A stretch of 64,000 nucleotides of DNA from Ruegeria sp. HKCCD8929. GTDB taxonomy: Bacteria; Pseudomonadota; Alphaproteobacteria; Rhodobacterales; Rhodobacteraceae. The notes under the pieces were generated by a model that searched no databases, had not been told where the DNA came from, and saw only the letters and a list, made by a program, of their open reading frames with translations. The first letter of the stretch is position 1, and each line of letters begins with the position of its first letter. The stretch covers positions 87,523 through 151,522 of the forward strand of contig NZ_WPZY01000012.1 in assembly GCF_013031405.1 (NCBI RefSeq), read 5' to 3'. Made by a program: the position numbers and the translations under genes. Positions 33,887 through 42,552 of this stretch are shown here, piece after piece.

Positions 33887-34407
33887 CCGGCAGGCTCCTC
33901 GTCATCGTCCTGCTCGCCTGCGCCACGGCTGCGGGCGTCGCCATGTATTACCTGCAGATCTACGGGTTCTACTACGAGGTGACGGCGCAGCCCGGGCGCG
34001 ATGTGCAATTGCTGCCCAAAGACGCCGATGCGCCGGAACCGATTGAATACTCTGCGTTTCAGGCGATCGACGCCGACAGCTCTCCGATCCGCTACCGGGC
34101 CTGTTTCGAGACCGGGCTGAGCCTCGATGCGCTCTCCGCCACATACATGGCCGCCGACGATCCCGAGCCGCTGATCGCGCCGGGCTGGTTCGACTGCTAC
34201 GATGGCGTGGCCCTGGGCGAGGCATTGAAGGCCGGGACCGCCCGCGCCTATCTGGGCACCAAGAACATCCACTATGGCGTGGACCGCATCGTGGCCGTGA
34301 CCGAGGACGGGCGGGGCTATGTCTGGCACGTGCTGAACAATTGCGGGCACAAGGCCTATGACGGCACCGTGGTGGGCGAGGAATGCCCGCCCAGACCGCA
34401 GAACTGA
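33883..34407 (+). CDS. uncharacterised membrane-anchored protein in the gly operon
   Basis: A 174-residue protein with one N-terminal membrane helix ([20 protein letters not shown]). A periplasmic domain follows with paired Cys ([41 protein letters not shown]) that could form disulfides. It overlaps glyQ by four bases, so it is co-translated. I recall similar proteins between glyQ and glyS in other Rhodobacteraceae but do not know a function. Confidence 0.8.
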   Translation: MTGRLLVIVLLACATAAGVAMYYLQIYGFYYEVTAQPGRDVQLLPKDADAPEPIEYSAFQAIDADSSPIRYRACFETGLSLDALSATYMAADDPEPLIAPGWFDCYDGVALGEALKAGTARAYLGTKNIHYGVDRIVAVTEDGRGYVWHVLNNCGHKAYDGTVVGEECPPRPQN

Positions 34408-34417
34408 CCGGCTGCGC

Positions 34418-35629
34418 ATGGGCCAGACCTATCTGATCCCCGATTTCCTGACCGCCACGCTGGGCTTTGCCGTCTATCTGCTGGGGGCCGAGATCAATAC
34501 GCGGGTCGCGGCCCTGCGCCGCTTCAACATCCCCGAGCCTGTCACCGGCGGTTTGCTGGCCTCGCTGGTGGTGCTGGCGCTCTACCTGTTCTTCGGGGTG
34601 GAACTGTCCTTCGAACTGACCTCGCGCGATTTCCTGCTGGTCCTGTTCTTTGCCGGTATCGGCCTGAACGCGCGGCTGTCAGACCTGATCGCGGGCGGCA
34701 AACCGCTGCTGCTGTTGCTGGTTCTGACACTGGCGACCATCGTGATGCAGAACGTGATCGGCGCGGCAGGGGCGGTTCTGTTCGGCTATCCGGCGCAGGC
34801 CGGGGTGCTGTTTGGCTCGGCGGCGCTGATCGGCGGGCACGGCACCGCAATCGCCTGGGCGCCCGAAGTGGCCGAGGCCACCGGGCTTGAGGGCGCGACC
34901 GAGCTGGGAGTGGCCGTGGCCACCCTGGGCCTCGTGCTGGCCGCCCTCGTCGGCGGCCCGATTGCCCGCCTGCTGGTCGAAGGCCGCGACCTGAGCCCCA
35001 GCCGACCGGATGAGGAACACACGGTCGGCGTGCCCGGCGACGTCAAGGCCGCGACCACCCGGATCGACCATCTGACGGTGATGCGGGTGCTGCTCTATCT
35101 CAACCTCGCGATCATCTCGGGCTACGTGCTGAGCGAGGCGATCACCGCCGCCGGGCTGAAACTGCCGCTTTTCGTGCCGTGCCTGATCATGGGCATCGTG
35201 ATCTCGAACCTGCGCGCCGCAATTGCGCCCTCGGCCCCTCCGGTCGCACGCACGCCGTCGCTGGCGCTGATCTCGGAATTTGCGCTGGGCGCGTTTCTGG
35301 CCATGTCGCTGATGAGCCTGCAGCTCTGGACCATTGCTGAACTGGGGATCGTCATTGCCGCAATCATGGCGGCGCAGACGCTGTTTGCGGTGGCATTCGT
35401 GATCTGGGTGCTGTTCCCGGTCATGGGCGGCAATTACCGCGCTGCCGTGCTGGCCGCCGGTTTCGGCGGCTTTGCCCTGGGCGCCACCCCCACCGCCATC
35501 GCCAATATGACCGCCGTGACCAAGCGATATGGCCCGTCGCCTATTGCCTTTATCGTGCTCCCCCTTGTATCCGCCTTCTTCGTGGACATCGCCAATGCCA
35601 TCGTCATCCAGACGATCGTCACTTTCTAA
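34418..35629 (+). CDS. sodium/glutamate symporter-like transporter (GltS/ESS family)
   Basis: A 403-residue inner-membrane protein with about ten to twelve helices arranged as two inverted halves, as in GltS. Matching segments are LLGAEINTRVAALRRFNIPE, PVTGGLLASLVVLALY, FAGIGLNARLSDLIAGGKPL, ALIGGHGTAIAWAPEVAE and FALGATPTAIANMTAVTKRY. The start at 34418 lies 10 bp after the previous stop. It sits between glyQ and glyS, an unusual place for a transporter. The true substrate could be another acidic amino acid. Confidence 0.85.
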   Translation: MGQTYLIPDFLTATLGFAVYLLGAEINTRVAALRRFNIPEPVTGGLLASLVVLALYLFFGVELSFELTSRDFLLVLFFAGIGLNARLSDLIAGGKPLLLLLVLTLATIVMQNVIGAAGAVLFGYPAQAGVLFGSAALIGGHGTAIAWAPEVAEATGLEGATELGVAVATLGLVLAALVGGPIARLLVEGRDLSPSRPDEEHTVGVPGDVKAATTRIDHLTVMRVLLYLNLAIISGYVLSEAITAAGLKLPLFVPCLIMGIVISNLRAAIAPSAPPVARTPSLALISEFALGAFLAMSLMSLQLWTIAELGIVIAAIMAAQTLFAVAFVIWVLFPVMGGNYRAAVLAAGFGGFALGATPTAIANMTAVTKRYGPSPIAFIVLPLVSAFFVDIANAIVIQTIVTF

Positions 35630-35638
35630 GGACCGACC

Positions 35639-37858
35639 ATGCCCGACCTGCTGATCGAACTGTTTTCCGAGGAAATCCCCGCGCGCATGCAGACCCGTGC
35701 AGGCGAGGATCTGAAAAAGCGGATCACCGACGGCCTGGTCGAGGGGGGTCTGACCTATGCGGGTGCTGCCGCGCTCACCACGCCGCGCCGCCTGACGCTG
35801 GCGGTCGAGGGGCTGCTGGCCGAAAGCCCCACCATCCGCGAGGAACGCAAGGGGCCCAAGGTGGGTGCGCCCGACAAGGCGGTCGAGGGGTTTCTGCGCG
35901 GCGCCGGCATCACCCGCGACCAGCTTGAGGAACGCGATACCCCCAAGGGCGCGGTCTATTTCGCCACCATCGAAAAGCCGGGCCGCCCGGCTGCGGAAAT
36001 CGTGGCCGAGGTGCTTGAGGCGACGATCCGCAATTTCCCCTGGCCCAAGTCGATGCGCTGGGGCGGCGGGGCCTTGCGCTGGGTGCGCCCGCTGCATTCG
36101 ATCCTCTGCATTCTGAGCGATGAGACCGGCACGCAGGTGGTGCCGCTTGAGGTCGAGGGTATCGCCTCAGGCGATAGCACCGAGGGTCATCGCTTCATGG
36201 CGCCGGGCCGGTTTTCCGTTGCGTCCTTTGAGGATTACGCGGCAAAGCTCAAGCGCGCCTTCGTGGTCCTGTCGCCTGCCGAGCGGGCCGAGCATATCTG
36301 GAACGACGCCCAGAACCTCGCCTTTGCCGCCGGGCTGGACGTGGTCGAGGACAAGGGGCTGCTGGCCGAAGTGGCGGGGCTGGTGGAATGGCCCGTGGTG
36401 CTGATGGGCGAGATCGACGCGGAATTCCTCGATCTTCCTCCGGAAGTGCTGCAGACCTCGATGAAAGAGCATCAGAAATTCTTCTCGGTCCGCAATCCCA
36501 AGACAGGCCGGATCGAACGCTTCATCACCGTGGCCAACCGCGAGACGGCGGATAATGGCGCGACCATTCTGGCGGGCAATCAGAAAGTGCTGTCGGCGCG
36601 GCTGGCCGATGCCAAGTTCTTTTGGGAGAACGACCTGCGCGTTGCCACATCGGACATGAGCCAATGGACAGACGCGCTGGAAAACGTGACCTTCCACAAC
36701 AAGCTCGGCAGCCAGGGCGACCGCATCCGACGCATCGCTGCGCTGGCGCGCGAGCTGGCCCCGGTGACCGGTGCGGATGCCGATCAGGCCGAGAAGGCGG
36801 CGAAACTGGCCAAGGCCGATCTGAACTCGGAAATGGTCTATGAATTCCCCGAACTTCAGGGGCTCATGGGTCGATATTACATCGAAGCCGCGGGCGAGGA
36901 CGTTGCAGTGGCCGCCGTTGCGCAAGAGCATTACTCGCCGCTGGGTCCGTCCGACGAGGTGCCCACAGCGTCGCTCTCGGTCGCCGTGGCGCTGGCCGAC
37001 AAGCTGGACACGCTGACCGGGTTCTGGGCGATCGATGAAAAGCCCACGGGCTCGAAAGACCCGTTTGCCCTGCGCCGGGCGGCGCTGGGGGTGATCCGGT
37101 TGGTGTTGGAGAACGGCCTGCGCCTGCGGCTGGACCGGTTCTTTGACAGCCAGTTGGTGCGCGCGGAAAGCGCGATCCATGACGCGCTGCCCAGCGAAAA
37201 CGTTGAGGATCTTCTGCAGGAGATCGCCAGGCACGGCGTGTTCGGTGCGGCCTTCCGGGCCGTCAGGGAAAAGACCGGCGATCTGCAAGCCGCCGAATTC
37301 CTGTCGCTGGAGGAACGGGTGCCGGACGTTTCGGACGACCTCCTCTCCTTCTTCCACGACCGCCTCAAGGTCTTCCTCCGCGACGAGGGCATCCGTCACG
37401 ACATCATCGACGCCTGTATCGCGATGGAGGGCAATGACGACCTCAACCTGTTGGTCAAACGCGCCCGGGCGCTGAACGCGGTTATTGCGACCGGGGATGG
37501 CGAAAACCTCGTGCAGGGCTTCAAGCGCGCCAACAACATCCTCACGCAGGCCGAGGAAAAGGACGGAGTGGAATACTCGTTCGGGGCGGATGCGAAATTC
37601 GCCGAGACCGAGAGCGAGAAGACCCTCTTTGCCGCGCTGGATGCGGCGCAGGACAGGATCGCGCCCGCGCTCGAGGCCGAGGATTTCCCCGCCGCCATGT
37701 CCGCAATGGCGGGCCTGCGCGCGCCGATCGATGCCTTTTTCGAAGAGGTGCAGGTCAACACCGACAACGACATCGTCCGCCGCAACCGCCTGAACCTGCT
37801 GAGCCAGATCCGCACGGTGTGTTCCAGCGTTGCGGATTTGACTCGCATCGAAGGATAG
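35639..37858 (+). CDS. glyS: glycyl-tRNA synthetase beta subunit
   Basis: The tRNA-binding subunit of glycyl-tRNA synthetase, 739 residues. It begins with the family start PDLLIELFSEEIPARMQTRA and includes TPRRLTLAVEGL, PKSMRWGGGALRWVRPLHSI, PPEVLQTSMKEHQKFFSVRN, SARLADAKFFWENDLR and the HD-like segment near LMGRYYIEAAGED. The DALR-type C-terminal anticodon-binding region ends DLTRIEG. It follows the symporter by 9 bp, so the four genes from glyQ probably form one operon. Confidence 0.97.
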   Translation: MPDLLIELFSEEIPARMQTRAGEDLKKRITDGLVEGGLTYAGAAALTTPRRLTLAVEGLLAESPTIREERKGPKVGAPDKAVEGFLRGAGITRDQLEERDTPKGAVYFATIEKPGRPAAEIVAEVLEATIRNFPWPKSMRWGGGALRWVRPLHSILCILSDETGTQVVPLEVEGIASGDSTEGHRFMAPGRFSVASFEDYAAKLKRAFVVLSPAERAEHIWNDAQNLAFAAGLDVVEDKGLLAEVAGLVEWPVVLMGEIDAEFLDLPPEVLQTSMKEHQKFFSVRNPKTGRIERFITVANRETADNGATILAGNQKVLSARLADAKFFWENDLRVATSDMSQWTDALENVTFHNKLGSQGDRIRRIAALARELAPVTGADADQAEKAAKLAKADLNSEMVYEFPELQGLMGRYYIEAAGEDVAVAAVAQEHYSPLGPSDEVPTASLSVAVALADKLDTLTGFWAIDEKPTGSKDPFALRRAALGVIRLVLENGLRLRLDRFFDSQLVRAESAIHDALPSENVEDLLQEIARHGVFGAAFRAVREKTGDLQAAEFLSLEERVPDVSDDLLSFFHDRLKVFLRDEGIRHDIIDACIAMEGNDDLNLLVKRARALNAVIATGDGENLVQGFKRANNILTQAEEKDGVEYSFGADAKFAETESEKTLFAALDAAQDRIAPALEAEDFPAAMSAMAGLRAPIDAFFEEVQVNTDNDIVRRNRLNLLSQIRTVCSSVADLTRIEG

Positions 37859-37971
37859 ACGGAGAGGTTGCACCCTTTCGCCCGGCGGCAACGCCGGGCA
37901 GCGCCCGCCGGGGCTCCGCCCGTTCGTCGCTGGCATCCTTCCACTGGAAGGCTGCCCGGTTCGCTCCTCAC

Positions 37972-38024
37972 CCCTCCCCACGGGAGGGCGCTTTCAGCAC
38001 CCACCCAGGGTCGGGCGCTGCCCT
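37972..38024. repeat. REP-like repeat, copy B
   Basis: CCCAGGGTCGGGCGCTGCCC at 38004-38023 is the reverse complement, with one mismatch, of the start of copy A at 30722-30741. It is preceded by a GGGAGGGCGCT-type arm as in copy A. It lies between glyS and the PPDK-like gene, in an area rich in short inverted repeats (37880-38030). Confidence 0.8.
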
Positions 38025-38095
38025 CAGCACGCAGTTCTGCCTCTTGCACCACCCGCACAGGCCCTTATGCTGCGGCGAAACCAAAAGGTGCCGCA

Positions 38096-40636
38096 GTGCA
38101 GAATAATCCGGATACGACCCTCATCACCGCCGACGCGCCGGTGGCCGCGAACACCCATGGCGGGCGGGCGAAATGCCTGCAGCGTCTGGTCCGGCTCGAC
38201 CTTCCGGTGCCGCGCACCGTGGCGCTGTCCTTTGACGCGGTGCATGAGATTGTCGAGGGCCGGATGCCCGATCTGGCGGCCATTCTGGGGCAGTTCGATC
38301 CGACCTCGCTGTTGTGTGTGCGGCCCAGTTCCGAGGACCCAGACTGGGGTGGGCCGGGGGCGGTGCTCAATATCGGCATGAACGACGCGCGCTATGTGGA
38401 CCTGTCGGACGCGATGGGGGTCGAGGCGGCGGCGGCGCTCTATCTGCGCTTTGTCCAGAGCTATGCGATTCACGTGGCCCGGCTGGACCCGGACGTGTTC
38501 GACGATGTCGAGGCGGATGGCCGCGAGGGGCTGAAACAGTCGCTGCGCGCCTATGAGGACGAAACGGACGAGAGCTTTCCGCAGGACCCGGGCGAGCAGC
38601 TGAGCGCCGTTCTGCGCTCGATGGCCCGCGCGTGGGAAGGCACCTCGGCCCGCCTGCTGCGGCAGGCCAAGGGCGCGCCCGCCGATGCCGGGCTGGGGCT
38701 GGTGGTGCAGGAGATGATCCCGGGACTGGGGCAGGGCGAATGCGGCTCGGGCGTATTGCAGCTGGTCGATCCGGCCACCGGGCGTCCGCAGATCACCGGC
38801 CGCTACCTGAGCCAGAGCCAGGGCCGCGATGCGCTGGGCGAGGATGTGGCAGCACTTTATCTGGAAAAGGACACGCGCGGCCCGTCGCTTGAGGATGTGG
38901 CGCCCGAGGCCTTCGTGGCCATCAAGGATCACGCTGCGCTGATGCGCGAGAAGCTACGCGAAGAGATGCAGGTGGAGTTCGTCATCGAGAATGGCCGCGT
39001 GCATATTCTCGACGGGGTGCGGGTGCCGCGCAGCGCCCGTGCGGGCGTGCGGATCGCCGTGCGTCTGGCCGAGGACGGCATCATCCCGCCGCAAGAGGCG
39101 GTGATGCGGGTCGATCCACATTCGCTGAACGAGTTGCTGCACCGGCAAGTCCACCCGAAGACCGAGCGCGACGTGCTGACCACCGGCATCGCCGCCAGTC
39201 CCGGCGCGGCCTCGGGCCGGATCGTCTTTACCGCCGCCGAGGCGCAGGCCAGTGCGGCGCGCGGCGAGCCCTGTATCCTGGTGCGCCGCGAAACCTCGCC
39301 CGAGGACGTGCGGGGCATGCACGCCGCCGTCGCGGTGCTGACCGAAAAAGGCGGCATGACCAGCCATGCCGCCGTGATCGGCCGGGGTCTGGGCCTGCCC
39401 TGTATCGTCGGCGCGTCCGAGATGCGGTTTCAGACCAAGAAGAAACTGCTGACCGCCCCGGATGGCCGCATCTTCAAGACCGGCGATATCCTGACCATCG
39501 ACGGCAGCTCGGGTCAGGTTCTGGCCGGCGAGCCCGAGATGCTGGAGGCGGCGCTGGACGATTGTTTCCAGACCCTGATGGGCTGGGCCGATGCCGAGCG
39601 CGATATCGGCATCCGCGCCAATGCCGACACCCCCGCCGACGCGCAGACCGCGCGCAATTTCGACGCGCAGGGGATCGGGCTCTGCCGGACCGAGCACATG
39701 TTCTTTGATCCGGGCCGGCTGATCGTGATGCGCGAGATGATCTTTGCCCAGACCTCGAAAGGCCGGGCGGCGGTGCTGGAACGGCTGCTGCCGATGCAGC
39801 GTGAGGATTTCGTGCAGCTTTTCCGCATCATGAAGGGCCAGCCGGTCTGCATCCGCCTGTTCGACCCGCCCCTGCACGAGTTTCTGCCCACCACGCGCAC
39901 CGGCCAGCGGGAATTGGCCGAGGCACTGGACCTGCCGGTCTCGGATGTCGAGCGCCGGGTGGACGCGATGAGCGAATACAACCCCATGCTGGGCCTGCGC
40001 GGCGTGCGCCTCGGCGTGACCGTGCCCGAGATCTACGACATGCAGGCCCGCGCCATTTTCGAGGCGACGCTCGAGGCCAGCAAGGAAGGCGCGCCGGTGG
40101 TGCCTGAGATCATGATCCCGCTGGTCTCGGCCAAGCGCGAGGTGGAACTGGTCAAGGCCCGGATCGACTCGGTCGCGGCCTCGGTCGCCTCGGAGGGCGG
40201 GCAGGAGTTCGACTATCGTCTGGGCGTCATGGTGGAAACGCCGCGCGCATGCCTGCGCGCCGATGAGATCGCGCCGCATACCGCGTTCCTGAGCTTCGGC
40301 ACCAACGACCTGACCCAGATGGCCTATGGCCTGTCGCGCGACGATGCGGGCCGCTTCATGTCGGCTTATGTCCGGCAGGGCGTGTTCATCGAAGACCCGT
40401 TCCACGTGCTGGATGTGGACGGTGTGGGCGAGCTTTTGCAACTGGGGGCGGAACGCGGGCGCCGGGCACAGCCCGAAGTTACGTTGTCGGTCTGCGGGGA
40501 ACACGGCGGCAACCCCGAATCAATCGCCTTTTGCCGGGATGCCGGGTTCGACTATGTGTCCTGTTCCCCCTTCCGGGTGCCGGTCGCTCGGCTGGCTGCC
40601 GCTCAACTGGCGATTTCGTCCAAACTTGGTGGTTGA
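38096..40636 (+). CDS. pyruvate phosphate dikinase-like protein with a degenerate ATP-grasp domain
   Basis: PPDK interconverts pyruvate and phosphoenolpyruvate using a swivelling phospho-His. The 846-residue protein starts at GTG 38096 after AAGGTG. The His domain is intact (KGGMTSHAAVIGRGLGLPC, His424), and the PEP barrel is intact (GIGLCRTEHMFFDPGRL, SFGTNDLTQMAYGLSRDDAG, VCGEHGGNPESIAFC). The N-terminal ATP domain is altered: the GGKGANL-type Lys motif reads GGRAKCL, the MPGMMDT region reads WGGPGAVLN, and the late Asp/Gln site reads MQVEF...HILDGVR rather than the usual DIEF...LQTR. It may not use ATP normally. It lies downstream of glyS. Confidence 0.85.
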   Translation: MQNNPDTTLITADAPVAANTHGGRAKCLQRLVRLDLPVPRTVALSFDAVHEIVEGRMPDLAAILGQFDPTSLLCVRPSSEDPDWGGPGAVLNIGMNDARYVDLSDAMGVEAAAALYLRFVQSYAIHVARLDPDVFDDVEADGREGLKQSLRAYEDETDESFPQDPGEQLSAVLRSMARAWEGTSARLLRQAKGAPADAGLGLVVQEMIPGLGQGECGSGVLQLVDPATGRPQITGRYLSQSQGRDALGEDVAALYLEKDTRGPSLEDVAPEAFVAIKDHAALMREKLREEMQVEFVIENGRVHILDGVRVPRSARAGVRIAVRLAEDGIIPPQEAVMRVDPHSLNELLHRQVHPKTERDVLTTGIAASPGAASGRIVFTAAEAQASAARGEPCILVRRETSPEDVRGMHAAVAVLTEKGGMTSHAAVIGRGLGLPCIVGASEMRFQTKKKLLTAPDGRIFKTGDILTIDGSSGQVLAGEPEMLEAALDDCFQTLMGWADAERDIGIRANADTPADAQTARNFDAQGIGLCRTEHMFFDPGRLIVMREMIFAQTSKGRAAVLERLLPMQREDFVQLFRIMKGQPVCIRLFDPPLHEFLPTTRTGQRELAEALDLPVSDVERRVDAMSEYNPMLGLRGVRLGVTVPEIYDMQARAIFEATLEASKEGAPVVPEIMIPLVSAKREVELVKARIDSVAASVASEGGQEFDYRLGVMVETPRACLRADEIAPHTAFLSFGTNDLTQMAYGLSRDDAGRFMSAYVRQGVFIEDPFHVLDVDGVGELLQLGAERGRRAQPEVTLSVCGEHGGNPESIAFCRDAGFDYVSCSPFRVPVARLAAAQLAISSKLGG

Positions 40637-40822
40637 CACGGCCCGTCCACCATAAATTTAGTGGCAGAAAGCCGCCGATCGCAGGGTGAGCCCGCCCGCT
40701 ATCGGCAAGATTCCACTTGTCTTTTCCGCAAAACTGGACGTTCTGCGCCGACTGGTCTAAGAGCCACCTCGCGCCCGCCGGGGGAGGGTATGGCGCGTAT
40801 TGTGCCTGTGCGAGGTTTTCTG

Positions 40823-41464
40823 ATGATACGTATCGTTGTGGCGGCTGCCATGGTGATGGTGTTTGCGTTGCCGAACCCATCCTTTGCCGAACGAGAAAAA
40901 GACTATGTAACCGGACAAGACCAGGTGTCCCGCAGTGAGCTGCCGGGGCAGAGGTTCCGTCAATACCTGAACGTGTTCAAGCCGCGAAAGCAGGCGAAGC
41001 CGGTCGAGGTGAGCTATACCCGCAACTGGCTGGACCAGCGGCCCAAGGCCGCTGGCGACGAGCACTGGCAATGCCTGGCCGAGGCGCTGTACTTCGAGGC
41101 GCGCGGCGAGACGGTCAAGGGCCAGTTCGCCGTTGCCGAGGTGATCCTGAACCGGGTCGAAAGCACGCGCTTTCCCAACACGCTGTGCGGCGTGATCAAG
41201 CAGGGAACCGGGCGCAAGTTTCAGTGTCAGTTCACCTACACCTGTGACGGGCGCAAAGAAGTCATCGCCGAGAAAAAGGCGTTCGAGCGGGTGGCCAAGG
41301 TGGCCCGCGCTGCGATTGACGGCGTCGGCGGCGGCCTGACCGAGGGCGCCACCCATTACCACACCAAGGCGGTGCGCCCGTCCTGGTCGCGGGTCTATGA
41401 AGAAACCGCGCGGATTGGTGTGCATATCTTCTATCGACACAACTACCGCACGGCCAGCAACTGA
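40823..41464 (+). CDS. SleB-type cell wall hydrolase
   Basis: A 213-residue exported peptidoglycan hydrolase of the Hydrolase_2/SleB family. A signal peptide (MIRIVVAAAMVMVFALPNPS, ending near FAE) precedes a charged linker and the catalytic domain. This has the candidate catalytic Glu in CLAEALYFEARGETVKGQ, then AVAEVILNRVESTRFPNTLC, FQCQFTYTCDG and GATHYHTKAVRPSW. The start at 40823 has GAGG seven bases upstream; an ATG 11 codons earlier sits too close to its GGAGGG. It is alone between the PPDK-like gene and folB. Confidence 0.9.
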   Translation: MIRIVVAAAMVMVFALPNPSFAEREKDYVTGQDQVSRSELPGQRFRQYLNVFKPRKQAKPVEVSYTRNWLDQRPKAAGDEHWQCLAEALYFEARGETVKGQFAVAEVILNRVESTRFPNTLCGVIKQGTGRKFQCQFTYTCDGRKEVIAEKKAFERVAKVARAAIDGVGGGLTEGATHYHTKAVRPSWSRVYEETARIGVHIFYRHNYRTASN

Positions 41465-41631
41465 GGCTGGACGGAACAAGAGGCCGGATACCGGTGGGCA
41501 GAGCGGCGTTTCGCGTTTTCTCGCGGACGCCGCAATCCGTTGCTGGTGTGGCGTTTGTGGGGCTGTTATAGCCGCGCGCGACCCTTATGCTGGTCGAACC
41601 TGATCTGTCCGAGCCCGAAAAGGCCACGCTC

Positions 41632-42552
41632 ATGAGCTCTGAAATCCGCCTCGCCTTTGCCCATCCGTCCGAACGGTCCGAGGCCACCGCGCCGCTGGGG
41701 CCGCTCGACCGCATCTCGCTGCGCGACCATATCGTCGAGGTCGAGATTGGCGCCTTTCAGGCCGAACGGGGCACCACCCAGCGGATCTGTTTCAACATCG
41801 TGGTCGAGGTCAAGCCGCTGACCGGCCCCATCGACGACGATGTGGACCGCATCCTGTCCTATGACCGGGTGACCGAAGCCATCGCCCATGAGTTGGCCGC
41901 CGAGCGTCTGAACCTGCTGGAAACCCTGGCCGAGCGTGTGGCCGAGCGTATCCTGCTGGAACCGCAGGCGGTGCGCGCCTTTGTCCGCATCGAAAAGCTG
42001 GATCGCGGCCCCGGCGCTCTGGGGGTCGAGATCGTGCGCGGCAAGGATGCCGTGCATCACGATGTGGAAGAGGAAGAGCGCCCGCATCCCCGGCTGGTCT
42101 ATCTGTCGAACGAAGCGATTGCCTCGCCCAACCTGTCGTCCTGGATCGACCAGTTGGAACACCGCCGGCGCCCGCTGATCCTGTGCGTCGGCGCCGCCGA
42201 TCTGCCCGCGCCGCAGACCGGCCACGCGATGACCCAACGCCGGATCGACCTCTTGGCCATCGAACAGAACGCATGGGCTCTGGCCGCGCGCGATTTCCGC
42301 TGCGTGGTGGTCTCGACCCGGACCGAGCTGGACTGGGCGATGAAGAACGGCCAGATTTGCGTCTGGGCGCCGTCCAAGATTGTGCTGGACGCGGTGGACG
42401 GGCCCTCGGCCAAGCCGTCGGACGCGGTGGCGCTCGCCGCCTGGTTCGCGGCCACTTTCGAGGCCAGCGAGATGCTGGTGATCGGCGGCGATCTGCCCGC
42501 CGATCCCAGCGTGCCGCTGCGCGCGGTGCCGGTGGAGCAGGCCGAACTGTGA
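41632..42552 (+). CDS. folB: dihydroneopterin aldolase fused to an amino-acid-kinase-like domain
   Basis: FolB cleaves dihydroneopterin in folate synthesis. Residues about 25-135 are a full FolB domain (ISLRDHIVEVEIGAFQAER, LSYDRVTEAIAHELA, LNLLETLAERVAERILL, AFVRIEKLDRG, with the conserved Glu and Lys). FolB alone is about 120 residues, but this protein has 306. The extra 150 residues include RRRPLILCVGAADLP and KPSDAVALAAWFAATFEASE followed by MLVIGGD. This resembles the nucleotide-end half of amino acid kinases, but no full kinase site was seen. Its stop overlaps the folP start, and folB-folP-glmM follow one another. Confidence 0.85.
   Translation: MSSEIRLAFAHPSERSEATAPLGPLDRISLRDHIVEVEIGAFQAERGTTQRICFNIVVEVKPLTGPIDDDVDRILSYDRVTEAIAHELAAERLNLLETLAERVAERILLEPQAVRAFVRIEKLDRGPGALGVEIVRGKDAVHHDVEEEERPHPRLVYLSNEAIASPNLSSWIDQLEHRRRPLILCVGAADLPAPQTGHAMTQRRIDLLAIEQNAWALAARDFRCVVVSTRTELDWAMKNGQICVWAPSKIVLDAVDGPSAKPSDAVALAAWFAATFEASEMLVIGGDLPADPSVPLRAVPVEQAEL

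Noticed and set aside
36167..37981. Long open frame (about 604 codons) on the minus strand opposite glyS
   Set aside because: glyS matches its family over its full length; the antisense product shows no family features.
38954..40504. Minus-strand frame of about 516 codons opposite the PPDK-like gene
   Set aside because: It is a shadow of a strongly conserved coding region with no domain features.
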